Part shown: positions 23,940-31,368 of the stretch, piece after piece
Numbering within the stretch: the stretch's first letter is position 1
Layout of the letters: each line of letters starts with the position of its first letter
Assembly: GCF_022229015.1 (NCBI RefSeq)
Contig: NZ_JAKKFF010000068.1
Coordinates: 1 to 37,488 of the forward strand
DNA from: Micromonospora foliorum
GTDB taxonomy: Bacteria > Actinomycetota > Actinomycetes > Mycobacteriales > Micromonosporaceae
DNA: 37,488 nt
Direction: 5' to 3'
The notes under the pieces: model-generated
Seen by the model: the letters and a program-made list of their open reading frames with translations, nothing else
What the model was told of the DNA's origin: nothing
Database searches by the model: none
Position numbers and translations under genes: made by a program

Positions 23940-24863
23940 GTGACGCAGAGCGACGCGGAGCTGGTCATGCTCGCGCAGGCGGGAGACGCGGCCGCGCTCG
24001 GGGCGCTGCTGGCTCGGCACGAGGCCGGGATGCGCGCCGTCGCGGTGAGCGTCCTCGGTTACGGGCCGGACGCCGAGGACGCGGTGCAGGACACCATGGT
24101 CATCGCCCTGCGTCGCATCGGCGAGGTCCGCGACCCGAGCGCCGTCGGCCCCTGGTTGCGGGCCATCGTCCGCAACAACAGCCGGATGGCATTGCGCGGG
24201 CCCAGAGCCGTCCCGGTCGCCGAACCCGAGTGGTTCGCCGGCCCCGCCGACACACCCACCCCGGAGGAGGCACTGGACCGGGCCGTGATGCGCGACTGGG
24301 TGTGGCACTCCATCGGGCAACTGTCCGAACCTGACCGCCTCGTCACCCTGCTGCGGTACTTCAGCGACGCGTCCTCGTACGAGCAGATCGCGGCCGTGTG
24401 TGGCGTGCCGGTCGGCACCGTCCGCAGTCGCCTCAGCCACGCCCGCCGCGCGCTCGCCGGCGACCTCCGGACGGCGGCCAGCACGGCGCACGCGGACGTC
24501 ACCACCTCGAACGACTCGCGGTGGCGGGAGGGCCGCGACATGATCGCCACGGCGATGGACGGCGACTTCGAGCGGGTGGTGCGCGCGAGCTGGTGGCCGG
24601 ACGCCGAGATGGTCGTGCCGGGCGGCCCGCGCGGCGGCCGTGACCTGGCGATCAACGGCATGAACCGCGACCTGGCCGCCGGGGTCCGTCAGCGGCTGCG
24701 CAACGTGGTGGCCAGCGGCGACGTGCTGATCTGGGAGACCGACCTGATCAGCCCGCCCGACGACCCGGAGCACTGCCCACCCGCGGCGCTGTGGTTGCAG
24801 GTGCTGCGCGAGGGCCGGGTACGCCAACTCACCCTCTTCCACCCCGTCCCGGCGCGGGTCTGA
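23940..24863 (+). CDS. ECF RNA polymerase sigma factor with C-terminal SnoaL-like extension
   Basis: The 307-aa product has sigma2 (about residues 8-70: YGPDAEDAVQDTMVIALRRI) and sigma4 (about 115-165: SYEQIAAVCGVPVGTVRSRLSHARRAL). An extension of roughly 120 residues follows whose alternating strands and helices (DGDFERVVRASWWPDAEMVV, then ALWLQVLREGRVRQLTLFHP) resemble a SnoaL/NTF2 domain. Sigma factors with such extensions can be regulated in cis without an anti-sigma factor, and no anti-sigma gene is adjacent. The GTG has GGAGGAAC upstream. An alpha/beta hydrolase gene follows after 113 bp and may be its target. It is a different type from the ECF42-like factor earlier in the window. Confidence 0.88.
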   Translation: MTQSDAELVMLAQAGDAAALGALLARHEAGMRAVAVSVLGYGPDAEDAVQDTMVIALRRIGEVRDPSAVGPWLRAIVRNNSRMALRGPRAVPVAEPEWFAGPADTPTPEEALDRAVMRDWVWHSIGQLSEPDRLVTLLRYFSDASSYEQIAAVCGVPVGTVRSRLSHARRALAGDLRTAASTAHADVTTSNDSRWREGRDMIATAMDGDFERVVRASWWPDAEMVVPGGPRGGRDLAINGMNRDLAAGVRQRLRNVVASGDVLIWETDLISPPDDPEHCPPAALWLQVLREGRVRQLTLFHPVPARV

Positions 24864-24866
24864 GAA

Positions 24867-24925
24867 AACTTTCCCGACCGAGCGAACTTTCCCCTCGACC
24901 CGTGCATCTGGTCCGCGTCATGCAC
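24867..24925 (+). promoter_or_regulatory. Direct and inverted repeats upstream of the alpha/beta hydrolase
   Basis: AACTTTCCC occurs twice in direct orientation (24867-24875 and 24885-24893), 18 bp apart. The inverted pair GTGCAT (24902-24907) and ATGCAC (24920-24925) follows. The 113-bp gap begins right after the sigma factor stop. The repeats could be tandem activator or sigma-recognition sites. I could not fit a standard GGAAC/CGTC ECF promoter at normal spacing. Confidence 0.4.
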
Positions 24926-24976
24926 CAGTCGCCGTGTCGGCGGACGCCGCGCGGGTCTCGGATCGGGAGATAGTTC

Positions 24977-25861
24977 ATGGGTTCCACCAGCCACGACGTC
25001 AGCGCCCTCGCACCCGGTGCCCACACGTTCACCGTGGATGGCGTTCGGCAGGTCTACCACGTCGCCGGCACCGGCCCGGTCTGCGTGGCGCACTCCGGCG
25101 GCCCGGGCATCGAGTGGGCGTACCTGCGGACGCCCAGCCTTGAGGCGCACTTCACCATGGTCTACGTCGAGCCGGTGGGCACGGGAGCGTCGGGGCAGCT
25201 CGACAACCCCGACGATTACCGTCTCGACACGTATGTCCGGTTCCTGCACGCCGTCGTCGAGCACCTCGGCGAACCCCGGGTGTACCTCCTCGGGCACTCG
25301 CACGGCGGTTTCGTCGTCCAGCGGTACGCGCTCGTGCACCCGGACCGGGTCGCCGGCCTCGCCCTGTACGACACCTCACCCGTCACCGGCGCCGAGTTCT
25401 GGGCCGAGGCCATGGCCGGCCTCGCCGCCTACCCGCAGCGGCACCCGGACCGGCCGGAGGCGGCGGCGGTGCCGGCCGCCTTCGGGCAGATCGGCGGCAC
25501 GACGGACGACGAGTCGTTGGGGGCCGCTCTGCGCGCCGCCCTGCCGGTGTACTTCGCGGACTTCTGGGGTCGACAGGACGAGTTCGCCCCGTTCCAGGCC
25601 GCCGTCCGGATCTGGTCGACGCCGGCCGGCGCTCAGGACCCCACGCCGTTCGACGTACGGGCAAACCTCGGTGAGATCACCGTGCCGGTCGTGGTGATCG
25701 TCGGGGCGTACGACTTCATCTGCGGTCCCCGCTGGGCCGAGCAGCTGCACGCGGGGCTTCCGGACTCGCGGCTGGTGACGCTGGAGCGAAGCGGACACTT
25801 CGCGCACATCGAGCAGCCGGTGGAGTTCACCGACGCCGTGGCGGAGCTGCTGAAGCGTTGA
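24977..25861 (+). CDS. Alpha/beta hydrolase, proline iminopeptidase-like
   Basis: The 294-aa product is an alpha/beta hydrolase of the proline iminopeptidase-like (S33) group. The oxyanion motif HSGGPG (39-44) is followed by the nucleophile elbow GHSHGG with Ser108. The probable acid is Asp246 (GAYDFICG) and the catalytic His274 lies in RSGHFAHIEQP. There is no signal peptide, so it acts in the cytoplasm. The HGGPG-like motif suggests peptidase or esterase activity, but substrate cannot be fixed. The ATG at 24977 follows GGGAGATAGTTC. It may be controlled by the ECF sigma factor just upstream. Confidence 0.9.
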   Translation: MGSTSHDVSALAPGAHTFTVDGVRQVYHVAGTGPVCVAHSGGPGIEWAYLRTPSLEAHFTMVYVEPVGTGASGQLDNPDDYRLDTYVRFLHAVVEHLGEPRVYLLGHSHGGFVVQRYALVHPDRVAGLALYDTSPVTGAEFWAEAMAGLAAYPQRHPDRPEAAAVPAAFGQIGGTTDDESLGAALRAALPVYFADFWGRQDEFAPFQAAVRIWSTPAGAQDPTPFDVRANLGEITVPVVVIVGAYDFICGPRWAEQLHAGLPDSRLVTLERSGHFAHIEQPVEFTDAVAELLKR

Positions 25862-25880
25862 CCCACCGCGGCACCGCGTG

Positions 25881-25918
25881 CCCCGAGGTCCGTACGTCAC
25901 AGCGGGCAGGCCTCGGGG
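25881..25918 (+). terminator. Hairpin terminator after the alpha/beta hydrolase
   Basis: CCCCGAGG (25881-25888) and CCTCGGGG (25911-25918) pair perfectly over 8 bp with a 22-nt loop, 20 bp after the stop. Confidence 0.5.
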
Positions 25919-25982
25919 GGCGGGCGCGTTGCACGGTCATAGGCTGAGCGCTTTGCTGCACCGTGACGAAGAGGAGACCGCC

Positions 25983-26444
25983 GTGAGCCAGACCGAACGG
26001 ATGGATTCCGTCGACGAGTGGAACGTGGCCGAGGACGACGGCGTCCTGGACGCCTCCGACACCCTCGACGACGACCGGGTCGGCGACCCCCTCGACACCG
26101 GCATCATCGCCGAGGACCACTGGACTGCGGCGAACCGGTTCGGCACCACGCCGGCCGAGGAGCGGGCGGGCGAGTCCCTGGAGCAACACCTCGCCCAGGA
26201 GGTGCCGGATGTCGACCCGTACGCCGAGGGTGGCGACGACGAGGACGAGCTGACCCGCCGGGGGTACGAGGCGGAGGCGCGCGCCGGTCGGCTCGTTTCC
26301 TACGACGAGGGCGTCCGCGAGGACGACGAGGCCGAGTCGGTGGCGTGGGACGCCGGCATCGACGCGGGTGCCGCCAGCGCGGAGGAAGCGGCGATCCACG
26401 TGGTCGAGGACCCGGACGGGCCCGGCGACGGTCCGTTGCGCTGA
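25983..26444 (+). CDS. DUF5709 protein
   Basis: The 153-aa product is very acidic, with DDGVLDASDTLDDDRVGDPLDTGI near the start (in outline) and WTAANRFGTTPAEERAGESLEQHLAQE in the middle. A C-terminal run ends EEAAIHVVEDPD. This fits DUF5709, a small actinobacterial family of unknown function. No membrane segment or enzyme motif is seen. The GTG at 25983 follows GAGGAG; the frame is open upstream, but only into the intergenic hairpin. It has its own terminator and no operon partner. Confidence 0.85.
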   Translation: MSQTERMDSVDEWNVAEDDGVLDASDTLDDDRVGDPLDTGIIAEDHWTAANRFGTTPAEERAGESLEQHLAQEVPDVDPYAEGGDDEDELTRRGYEAEARAGRLVSYDEGVREDDEAESVAWDAGIDAGAASAEEAAIHVVEDPDGPGDGPLR

Positions 26445-26451
26445 CCCCGTA

Positions 26452-26490
26452 CCCGCCGCGCTCGGCACCTGAGGTGCTGAGCGCGGCGGG
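26452..26490. terminator. Very strong bidirectional terminator
   Basis: An 18-bp stem (26452-26469 with 26473-26490) with one G-U pair and a 3-nt loop fills the 51-bp gap between the convergent DUF5709 and efflux-pump genes. It works equally on both strands. Confidence 0.85.
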
Positions 26491-26495
26491 GTCGG

Positions 26496-28076
26496 TCAGT
26501 GGATGACGACGGGCGTCTTGACCTGCTCGCCCTGCGGGTCGTCGAGCTGCGCCGGCTGACGTCGGCGCGGCAGGAACGCCGCCGGGATGATCGTGAGCAC
26601 GACCAATGCGAACGCGACCCAGAACGTGCTGGCGAACGACTTGGCGGCGAAATCGAGCCCGCGCTCGATGAGCGACGGGTCCACCGGCATCTGCTGGAGC
26701 AGCTCCGGCCGCTGCTGGGAGGCGATGGCCAGCCCGGCCTCGGTGACCGGCTTGCCGCTCTCGTCCACCAGGCCGGGGATCGGCCGGGAGCCGTTCAGCT
26801 CGTTGGTGAGGATCACCGACATCACGGCGGCGCCGACCGAGCCGCCGATCTGCTGGAGGATGTTGACAAGCGTCGAGCCGCGGGCCACGTCGTTGGCCGA
26901 CAATGTCCGCAGCGCCGACGTCATGATCGGCATCATCGTGCCGCCCATGCCCAGGCCCATCACGAACAGCGACCCGCCGAGCAGCCAGTACGAGGTCTGC
27001 GGGTCGACCTGGGTGAACCCGAAGAACCCGACGACGATGAGACCCAGCGCGAACGGGACGGTGCGCCCGATCGGCACCCGGTCGGCCAGCGTGCCGGCGA
27101 TCGGCATGGTGATCATCGCGCCGATGCCCTGCGGGGCCATCAGCAGGCCGGCGGCCAGCGTCGACTCACCGCGCACCTGGAGGAAGTAGCTCGGGAACAG
27201 CAGGCCGGCGCCCATGAACGCGATGATGAACACGAACATCGTCACCGACGCGATGGTCAGGCTGCGGTTGCGGAACAGCCGCAGGTCGAGCAGCGGGTGC
27301 CGGGGCTTGAACGAGTAGAGCACGAACGCCACCACCAGCGCGCCGCCGACAAGCATCGGGGCCCAGACCTCGGCCTCGGCGAAGGTGCCCGCCTCCGGCA
27401 GGGACGAGACGCCGTAGAGGAAGAGGGCGAGGCCCGGCGAGAGCATGAGCATGCCGACGAAGTCGAACGACTCGGACGGCTCGGGCGCGTCCTTCGGCAG
27501 CGCGACCTGCGCGTAGATCAGGGCGACAACGCCGATCGGCAGGTTGATCAGGAAGATCCAGTGCCAGCTCGCGGTGTCGATCAGCCAGCCACCGAGGATC
27601 GGGCCGCCGATCGGCCCCAGCAGCATCGGGATGCCGAGGACCGCCATCAACCGGCCGATCCGGTGCGGCCCGGCCGCCCGGGTCATGATGGTCATGCCCA
27701 GCGGCATGAGCATGCCGCCACCGAGGCCCTGCAGGACCCGGTAGCCGATCAGCTCACCGATGGTGTCGGCCATGGCGCAGAGGCCGGACCCGATGGTGAA
27801 CAGGGCCAGCGCCACCATGTAGAGCCGTTTGGTGCCGAACCGGTCCGCCGCCCACCCGCTGAGCGGGATCACGGTGGCGAGGGCGAGGGTGTAGGCGGTC
27901 ATGGTCCAGGCGACGCGGGCGTAGGACGCGTCGAACTCGCTCTGGAATTTGGGCAGCGCCACGCTGACCACCGTCACGTCGAGGATCGACATGATCGCGC
28001 CAAGGACGACGACGCCCGCCACCTTGAGCACCGCAGCGTCGAGTTTGTCCGATGTCGCGATGGATTGCTGTGTCAC
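26496..28076 (-). CDS. DHA2-family (EmrB/QacA) drug efflux transporter
   Basis: The 526-aa product is a 14-helix major facilitator of the DHA2 drug:H+ antiporter family. Motif D1 reads LDVTVVSVALP (32-42) and motif A GWAADRFGTKRLY (74-86). The motif C region has LGIPMLLGPIGGPILGGWL with the WHWIFLINLPIG signature of DHA2 pumps. A central FKPRHPLLDLRLFRNR loop and a Pro/Arg-rich cytoplasmic tail complete it. It should export hydrophobic drugs or metabolites using the proton gradient. The GTG start has AGGAG at good spacing. No dedicated TetR or MarR gene is adjacent; a small palindrome over a possible -10 lies about 110 bp upstream. Confidence 0.95.
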   Translation of the reverse strand: MTQQSIATSDKLDAAVLKVAGVVVLGAIMSILDVTVVSVALPKFQSEFDASYARVAWTMTAYTLALATVIPLSGWAADRFGTKRLYMVALALFTIGSGLCAMADTIGELIGYRVLQGLGGGMLMPLGMTIMTRAAGPHRIGRLMAVLGIPMLLGPIGGPILGGWLIDTASWHWIFLINLPIGVVALIYAQVALPKDAPEPSESFDFVGMLMLSPGLALFLYGVSSLPEAGTFAEAEVWAPMLVGGALVVAFVLYSFKPRHPLLDLRLFRNRSLTIASVTMFVFIIAFMGAGLLFPSYFLQVRGESTLAAGLLMAPQGIGAMITMPIAGTLADRVPIGRTVPFALGLIVVGFFGFTQVDPQTSYWLLGGSLFVMGLGMGGTMMPIMTSALRTLSANDVARGSTLVNILQQIGGSVGAAVMSVILTNELNGSRPIPGLVDESGKPVTEAGLAIASQQRPELLQQMPVDPSLIERGLDFAAKSFASTFWVAFALVVLTIIPAAFLPRRRQPAQLDDPQGEQVKTPVVIH

Positions 28077-28378
28077 AAACTCTCCTGAAGTCGATTGAGC
28101 CGGCCGATGGTGGGCGGTGGCGGCGACGCCGCGCCTACCGGGCGCGGGGGCGCGACGTGCCGGGCAGCGACGCGCGGAGGCAGACTAACCGCCGGTTGTG
28201 ACGATTCGCCGCCGGATTTCGTGACCGGCCGGCCGCGTATCCGAACGGCCGCCCATTTACAGCCGCTCGTCGGGGTGGCGATCAGCCGGCAGCACCGCGA
28301 GCTGGAGGCGGGCTGCGGTCCGGATCAGCGCGGTGAGGGCCGGGGATCGGCTGGCGCGTCCACCGGCACAGCGGCGAG

Positions 28379-28492
28379 GTCGAAACGAAGATCGCGCTGG
28401 TCCCCGGCGCGAACAAGGGAATCGGGTACGAGATCGCGGCCGACCAGCGTGCCGAGTCCTGGTCGCGCGCCTCTCACCGCCTCGGTCGCTGA
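28379..28492 (+). pseudogene. Relic of a short-chain dehydrogenase/reductase N-terminus
   Basis: In frame from about 28385 the plus strand reads TKIALVPGANKGIGYEIAA, which is the first beta strand and cofactor loop of an SDR enzyme (normally VTGANKGIGYEIA; the Thr of TGxxxGIG is Pro here). Similarity stops near 28445 and the frame ends at a TGA at 28490. No start codon, ribosome site or remaining 200 residues are present. This is best read as the remnant of a deleted gene; a direct repeat begins just after it. Confidence 0.65.
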
Positions 28493-28556
28493 GGCGGAGT
28501 CGCGCGTGCCGACCTTGGCCGCGCGCCTCTCACCGTCTCGACAGCTGAGCCGGAGT
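28465..28556. repeat. Two copies of a 36-bp direct repeat, 56 bp apart
   Basis: 28465-28500 and 28521-28556 match at about 31 of 36 positions, both opening GCGCGCCTCTCACCG. A weaker third start (ACGCCTCTCC) is seen at 28571. The first copy contains the hairpin CGCCTC-GGTCGCT-GAGGCG. They lie downstream of the DUF222 gene on its strand and next to the SDR relic. Confidence 0.65.
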
Positions 28557-28670
28557 GGGGCCTTGGTCACACGCCTCTCCTCGCGTCGGTGGCCGCCTGG
28601 AATTGGGGCGTGCTGGGCTGGCTCCTCGATCGGTCTGCTGACCGGAATGATCGTTGTGTGCTGGTGGTGC

Positions 28671-29921
28671 TCACGTTCGTCGGTGGTAGTGGTTGCGGCG
28701 GGGGACCTGTTCGGGGTCGAGCCAGGCCGGTGGCACGAACTCGGGGTGGCGGTCGCCTGCCAATCGCACGGCCCAGTCGCTGTGGTGCAGGTGCCGGTGG
28801 TGGTGGCCGCAGAGCAGGACGGCGTTGGTGAGGCTGGTGTCGCCGCCGTCGGCCCAGTGGTGGAGGTGGTGGGCGTCGCACCAGCGAGGTGGTCGGTCGC
28901 AGCCCGGGAAGGCGCAGCCTCCGTCCCGCAGCACCAGAGCTCGCCGGAGAGGGCCGGTGATGAGACGACGTTGTCGGCCGAGGTCGAGTGGTTGGCCGGC
29001 TCCGCTGAGGATGGCGGGAAGGATGGCGGCGTCGCAGGCGAGACGGCGCACGGCCTCGGGGGTGAGGTGCAGGCCGGTGTCGAGGGTGCCGCTGCCCAGT
29101 TGCCGGGTCAGCCCGTCGTAGCTGGTGGTGACGACGATCTGGGCGGGATCACCGCCATGCTCGGGCAACTCGCCGGTGCGCAGGGCGAGGCGGCACACGT
29201 CACCGAGAGCGTCATGCCGGCGTTGCCCGGGAGAGCGCTGGTCGTCAGGGCCCGCGGGTGCGCTGAGTGGGTCGATGGCGGCACGGAGCAGCCCGGCGGT
29301 CTCGGTGTCGAGGACGCCGGTGAGTCGCAGGCGGCCGTCGGTGAGGGTGGAGAGGGTGAGGTGACGGTCGCGGGTGGCGCGGCGGGCTTCGGCATCCAGG
29401 GCGGCTTTGGCGGCGGCGTCGGCGATGTCGGGTGCGACGTGGTCGAGGATGCGCGTGCTGAGTTTGCGTAAGAGGGTGGGATCGAATTGCCCGGCCCACT
29501 CGACGAGCACTCCGAGGGCTTTGTCAGCGGCCTCGGGACCGGCGGCGGTCTGCACGTTGTCGACCGTGTCGGCGATGACCCGGGCCTGCTCGACGGTGAT
29601 GTGGCCATCGGCCAGTGCGTGGCGTACCTCAGGGTTGCCGGTGTCCAGGACGGCTGCGAGGTCGACGAGGCGGCGGGCGGCCGGGATGGTGAGGCGTAAG
29701 CGTTCGCGGAGCCAGACCGCGGTGGAGGAGGCGCCCTGCGCGGTGGCGGTGCCCCGACCGTCGAGCTCACGGATCAGGGCCAGCTTCAGTGCGGCGAGAC
29801 GCTGCTCGATGCGGTACGCGGTGTCGAGCGCGGCGATCAGCTCGCCCTCGGCCTGTGCCCAGGTGGCCGTATCGGCACAGGCCGCGATGGCACCCTCTGC
29901 CTGCGTCAACTCTTCGACCAC
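28671..29921 (-). CDS. DUF222/HNH endonuclease-domain protein (13E12 repeat family)
   Basis: The 416-aa product joins an N-terminal helical DUF222 domain (with IREL, LRLTIPAARRLVDLAAVL and HITVEQARVIADTV) to a C-terminal HNH nuclease motif at about 330-385. The HNH segment has CAFPGCDRP, WCDAHHLHHWADGG and LLCGHHHRHLHH, with the zinc Cys pairs and active-site HH intact. It matches the 13E12 repeat family, multi-copy in mycobacteria and other actinobacteria and of unsettled function. The GTG lies 6 bp after a -10-like TAGATT, so the message is probably leaderless. A LexA-like box overlaps that promoter. The nuclease residues appear functional. Confidence 0.9.
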   Translation of the reverse strand: MVEELTQAEGAIAACADTATWAQAEGELIAALDTAYRIEQRLAALKLALIRELDGRGTATAQGASSTAVWLRERLRLTIPAARRLVDLAAVLDTGNPEVRHALADGHITVEQARVIADTVDNVQTAAGPEAADKALGVLVEWAGQFDPTLLRKLSTRILDHVAPDIADAAAKAALDAEARRATRDRHLTLSTLTDGRLRLTGVLDTETAGLLRAAIDPLSAPAGPDDQRSPGQRRHDALGDVCRLALRTGELPEHGGDPAQIVVTTSYDGLTRQLGSGTLDTGLHLTPEAVRRLACDAAILPAILSGAGQPLDLGRQRRLITGPLRRALVLRDGGCAFPGCDRPPRWCDAHHLHHWADGGDTSLTNAVLLCGHHHRHLHHSDWAVRLAGDRHPEFVPPAWLDPEQVPRRNHYHRRT

Positions 29922-29927
29922 GACCCG

Positions 29928-29947
29928 AATCTAGAACAGGTGTACGA
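29928..29947 (-). promoter_or_regulatory. LexA (SOS) box overlapping a leaderless promoter
   Basis: On the minus strand TCGTACACCTGTTCTA (29932-29947) agrees with the actinobacterial SOS box TCGAACNNNTGTTCGA at all but two defined positions. It overlaps the -10 TAGATT (29928-29933), which sits 6 bp before the GTG start. A repressor bound there would block polymerase. Several 13E12 genes of M. tuberculosis were reported to carry SOS boxes, which fits. Confidence 0.65.
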
Positions 29948-30030
29948 CATTTTCAGTTATCATGATCGATCCGCGCCAGCCCCGGCCCAGGCGGCACGCC
30001 GGCGATCTGGCTGCCATGGCCGGCGGAGAA

Positions 30031-30606
30031 CTAGCTGCTGCGCTTGCTGGCGTCGAGGGCAGCCTGCTCCACTCGCTGGCGGTAGTCCAGCCACCATGAC
30101 TCGTCCACGGGGGGCAGGTTGTCATTCCTGGGCAGCAGCCCGGCCGTGCCGTCGATGAGTTCACGCACGATGTCAGCGTGGCCGGCGTGCCGCTGGGTTT
30201 CCGCGATGACGTGGACCAGGACGTGGTGCAACGTGACCGCAGCGTCGCCCCACCACGGCACGTGGCCTACCTCATGCAGCGTAACGGCATCGATGGTGGT
30301 GTCGGCGTGGGCGATCGCGCGACGGTACAGTGCGACGATCTCCTCGCGGGTCTCCCTCGCGCTCGCCCACATGTCGGCATTGGTCTCCGCCCCGTCGCCG
30401 ATATACGGCAGCTCCTGCTCGAACGGTCGGCCGAACACGACGCCGAAGTAGAGGATCTCCATGGCCGCCGAGTGCTTCACCAGACCGAGCAAGTTGGTCG
30501 CGGTGGGGGTCAACGGACGTCGAATATCGTATTCGCCGAGCCCGTCGAGCTTCCACAGCAGCGACTCGCGGCCGCCCTTCAAGTAACTGTGCAGGTCCGC
30601 CTTCAT
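30031..30606 (-). CDS. DinB family protein (DUF664 type)
   Basis: The 191-aa product is a four-helix-bundle DinB/YfiT-like protein. It begins with LKGGRESLLWKLDGLGEYDIRRPLTPTATNLLGLVKH (in outline), carrying His45 of the metal triad. The second signature VIAETQRHAGHADIVREL (133-150) carries the other His residues. Family members are often thiol-dependent metalloenzymes. Despite the name this is not DNA polymerase IV, and it has no SOS box of its own that I can see. The ATG at 30606 lies in a 135-bp gap divergent from a GNAT gene. Confidence 0.9.
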   Translation of the reverse strand: MKADLHSYLKGGRESLLWKLDGLGEYDIRRPLTPTATNLLGLVKHSAAMEILYFGVVFGRPFEQELPYIGDGAETNADMWASARETREEIVALYRRAIAHADTTIDAVTLHEVGHVPWWGDAAVTLHHVLVHVIAETQRHAGHADIVRELIDGTAGLLPRNDNLPPVDESWWLDYRQRVEQAALDASKRSS

Positions 30607-30741
30607 CGCGGCACTATGACATCCGGTCCGGTGTCGGCGTTGCCCCGGACGATCCGTCGGCGTGAGGTCTTGCTCGCCTAGGTCTCGTCCTGCCGATCAT
30701 GGTCGGGGCGCCAAGGTGGCTGCGTCGACCTTAGGATCGGG

Positions 30742-31239
30742 ATGATGCAGGACACGAAGCTGACGGTTCGGCCAGCGAGTTTGGCGGATGTCCCTTCACT
30801 GGTGGAGTTGCGTCTGGCCAACGCCGAGGCGCACCTCGCTCTTGACGCCGGCACCTACCGCGTTCCCCAGCGCGAGGCGGTGGTTCGCCACTTCACGGCC
30901 ATGCTGACCGACGAGGCGGGTCGAGATGGTGTTCTCGTCGCTGAGGCTGATGACGGCCGGGTGCTCGGGATGATTGAGGTGTTAGTGCACTCCGATCCGC
31001 CGGAGCATCGGATCCTGCGTCCTGAGCCTTCGGCGCAGGTGCACACAGTGGTACTGCCCGACGCCAGGGGACTTGGGGTGGGATCAGCGTTGTTGCTGGC
31101 GGCCGAACGGTGGGCAACCGGCCGGGGGATCTTGTACCTGTCGGCCGGCATCTACCACCGCAATGTCGATGCGGTGCGCTTCTACAGTCGGCACGGCTAC
31201 ACCAGCGCCGGTCTCTCCCTCGGCAAGAGCCTGGATTAG
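30742..31239 (+). CDS. GNAT family N-acetyltransferase
   Basis: The 165-aa product has the GNAT fold. Motif A, which binds acetyl-CoA, reads VVLPDARGLGVGSALLLAAERWA at about 98-120 (R-G-x-G-x-G/S), and motif B is LYLSAGIYHRNVDAVRFYSRHGY near the C-terminus. The substrate is not predictable. Two ATG codons in tandem are possible starts (30742 and 30745). A -10-like TAGGAT (30732-30737) places the second 7 bp downstream, so the message may be leaderless. Confidence 0.9.
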   Translation: MMQDTKLTVRPASLADVPSLVELRLANAEAHLALDAGTYRVPQREAVVRHFTAMLTDEAGRDGVLVAEADDGRVLGMIEVLVHSDPPEHRILRPEPSAQVHTVVLPDARGLGVGSALLLAAERWATGRGILYLSAGIYHRNVDAVRFYSRHGYTSAGLSLGKSLD

Positions 31240-31295
31240 TGCCTACGGTGCCGGTCACCACCGGGCTCCGGAAGCAGCGGCGCGATCACCGCATG

Positions 31296-31317
31296 CCTGA
31301 TCGGTCCGCTCATCAGG
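31296..31317. terminator. Small hairpin between convergent GNAT and IclR genes
   Basis: CCTGAT (31296-31301) and ATCAGG (31312-31317) pair perfectly around a 10-nt loop in the 129-bp convergent gap. It is modest in strength. Confidence 0.35.
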
Positions 31318-31368
31318 ACGCACCACCGGCACATCGTCAACGATCAACCACATGATCGGCAGTAACGC

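Larger units (their letters stand above)
28077..28670. other. 594-bp intergenic stretch
   Basis: No intact gene was found. From the left it holds the upstream region of the efflux pump, with a possible minus-strand -10 TAGTCT (28182-28187) overlapping the small palindrome AACCG-C-CGGTT (28187-28197). A decayed short-chain dehydrogenase start (28379 on) and two copies of a 36-bp direct repeat (28465-28556) follow. The remaining sequence shows nothing I can name. Confidence 0.6.

Noticed and set aside
24864..24976. Standard ECF promoter GGAAC-N16-CGTC before the alpha/beta hydrolase
   Set aside because: GAAC and CGTC words are present but 28 bp apart, which does not fit the usual 16-17 bp spacing.
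28671..29921. Homing endonuclease or prophage HNH gene
   Set aside because: The DUF222 domain and overall length fit the chromosomal 13E12 family, and no intron, intein or phage genes surround it.
30031..30606. SOS-induced DNA polymerase implied by the name DinB
   Set aside because: The protein is a small four-helix DinB/DUF664 metalloprotein with no polymerase motifs, and I see no LexA box before it.
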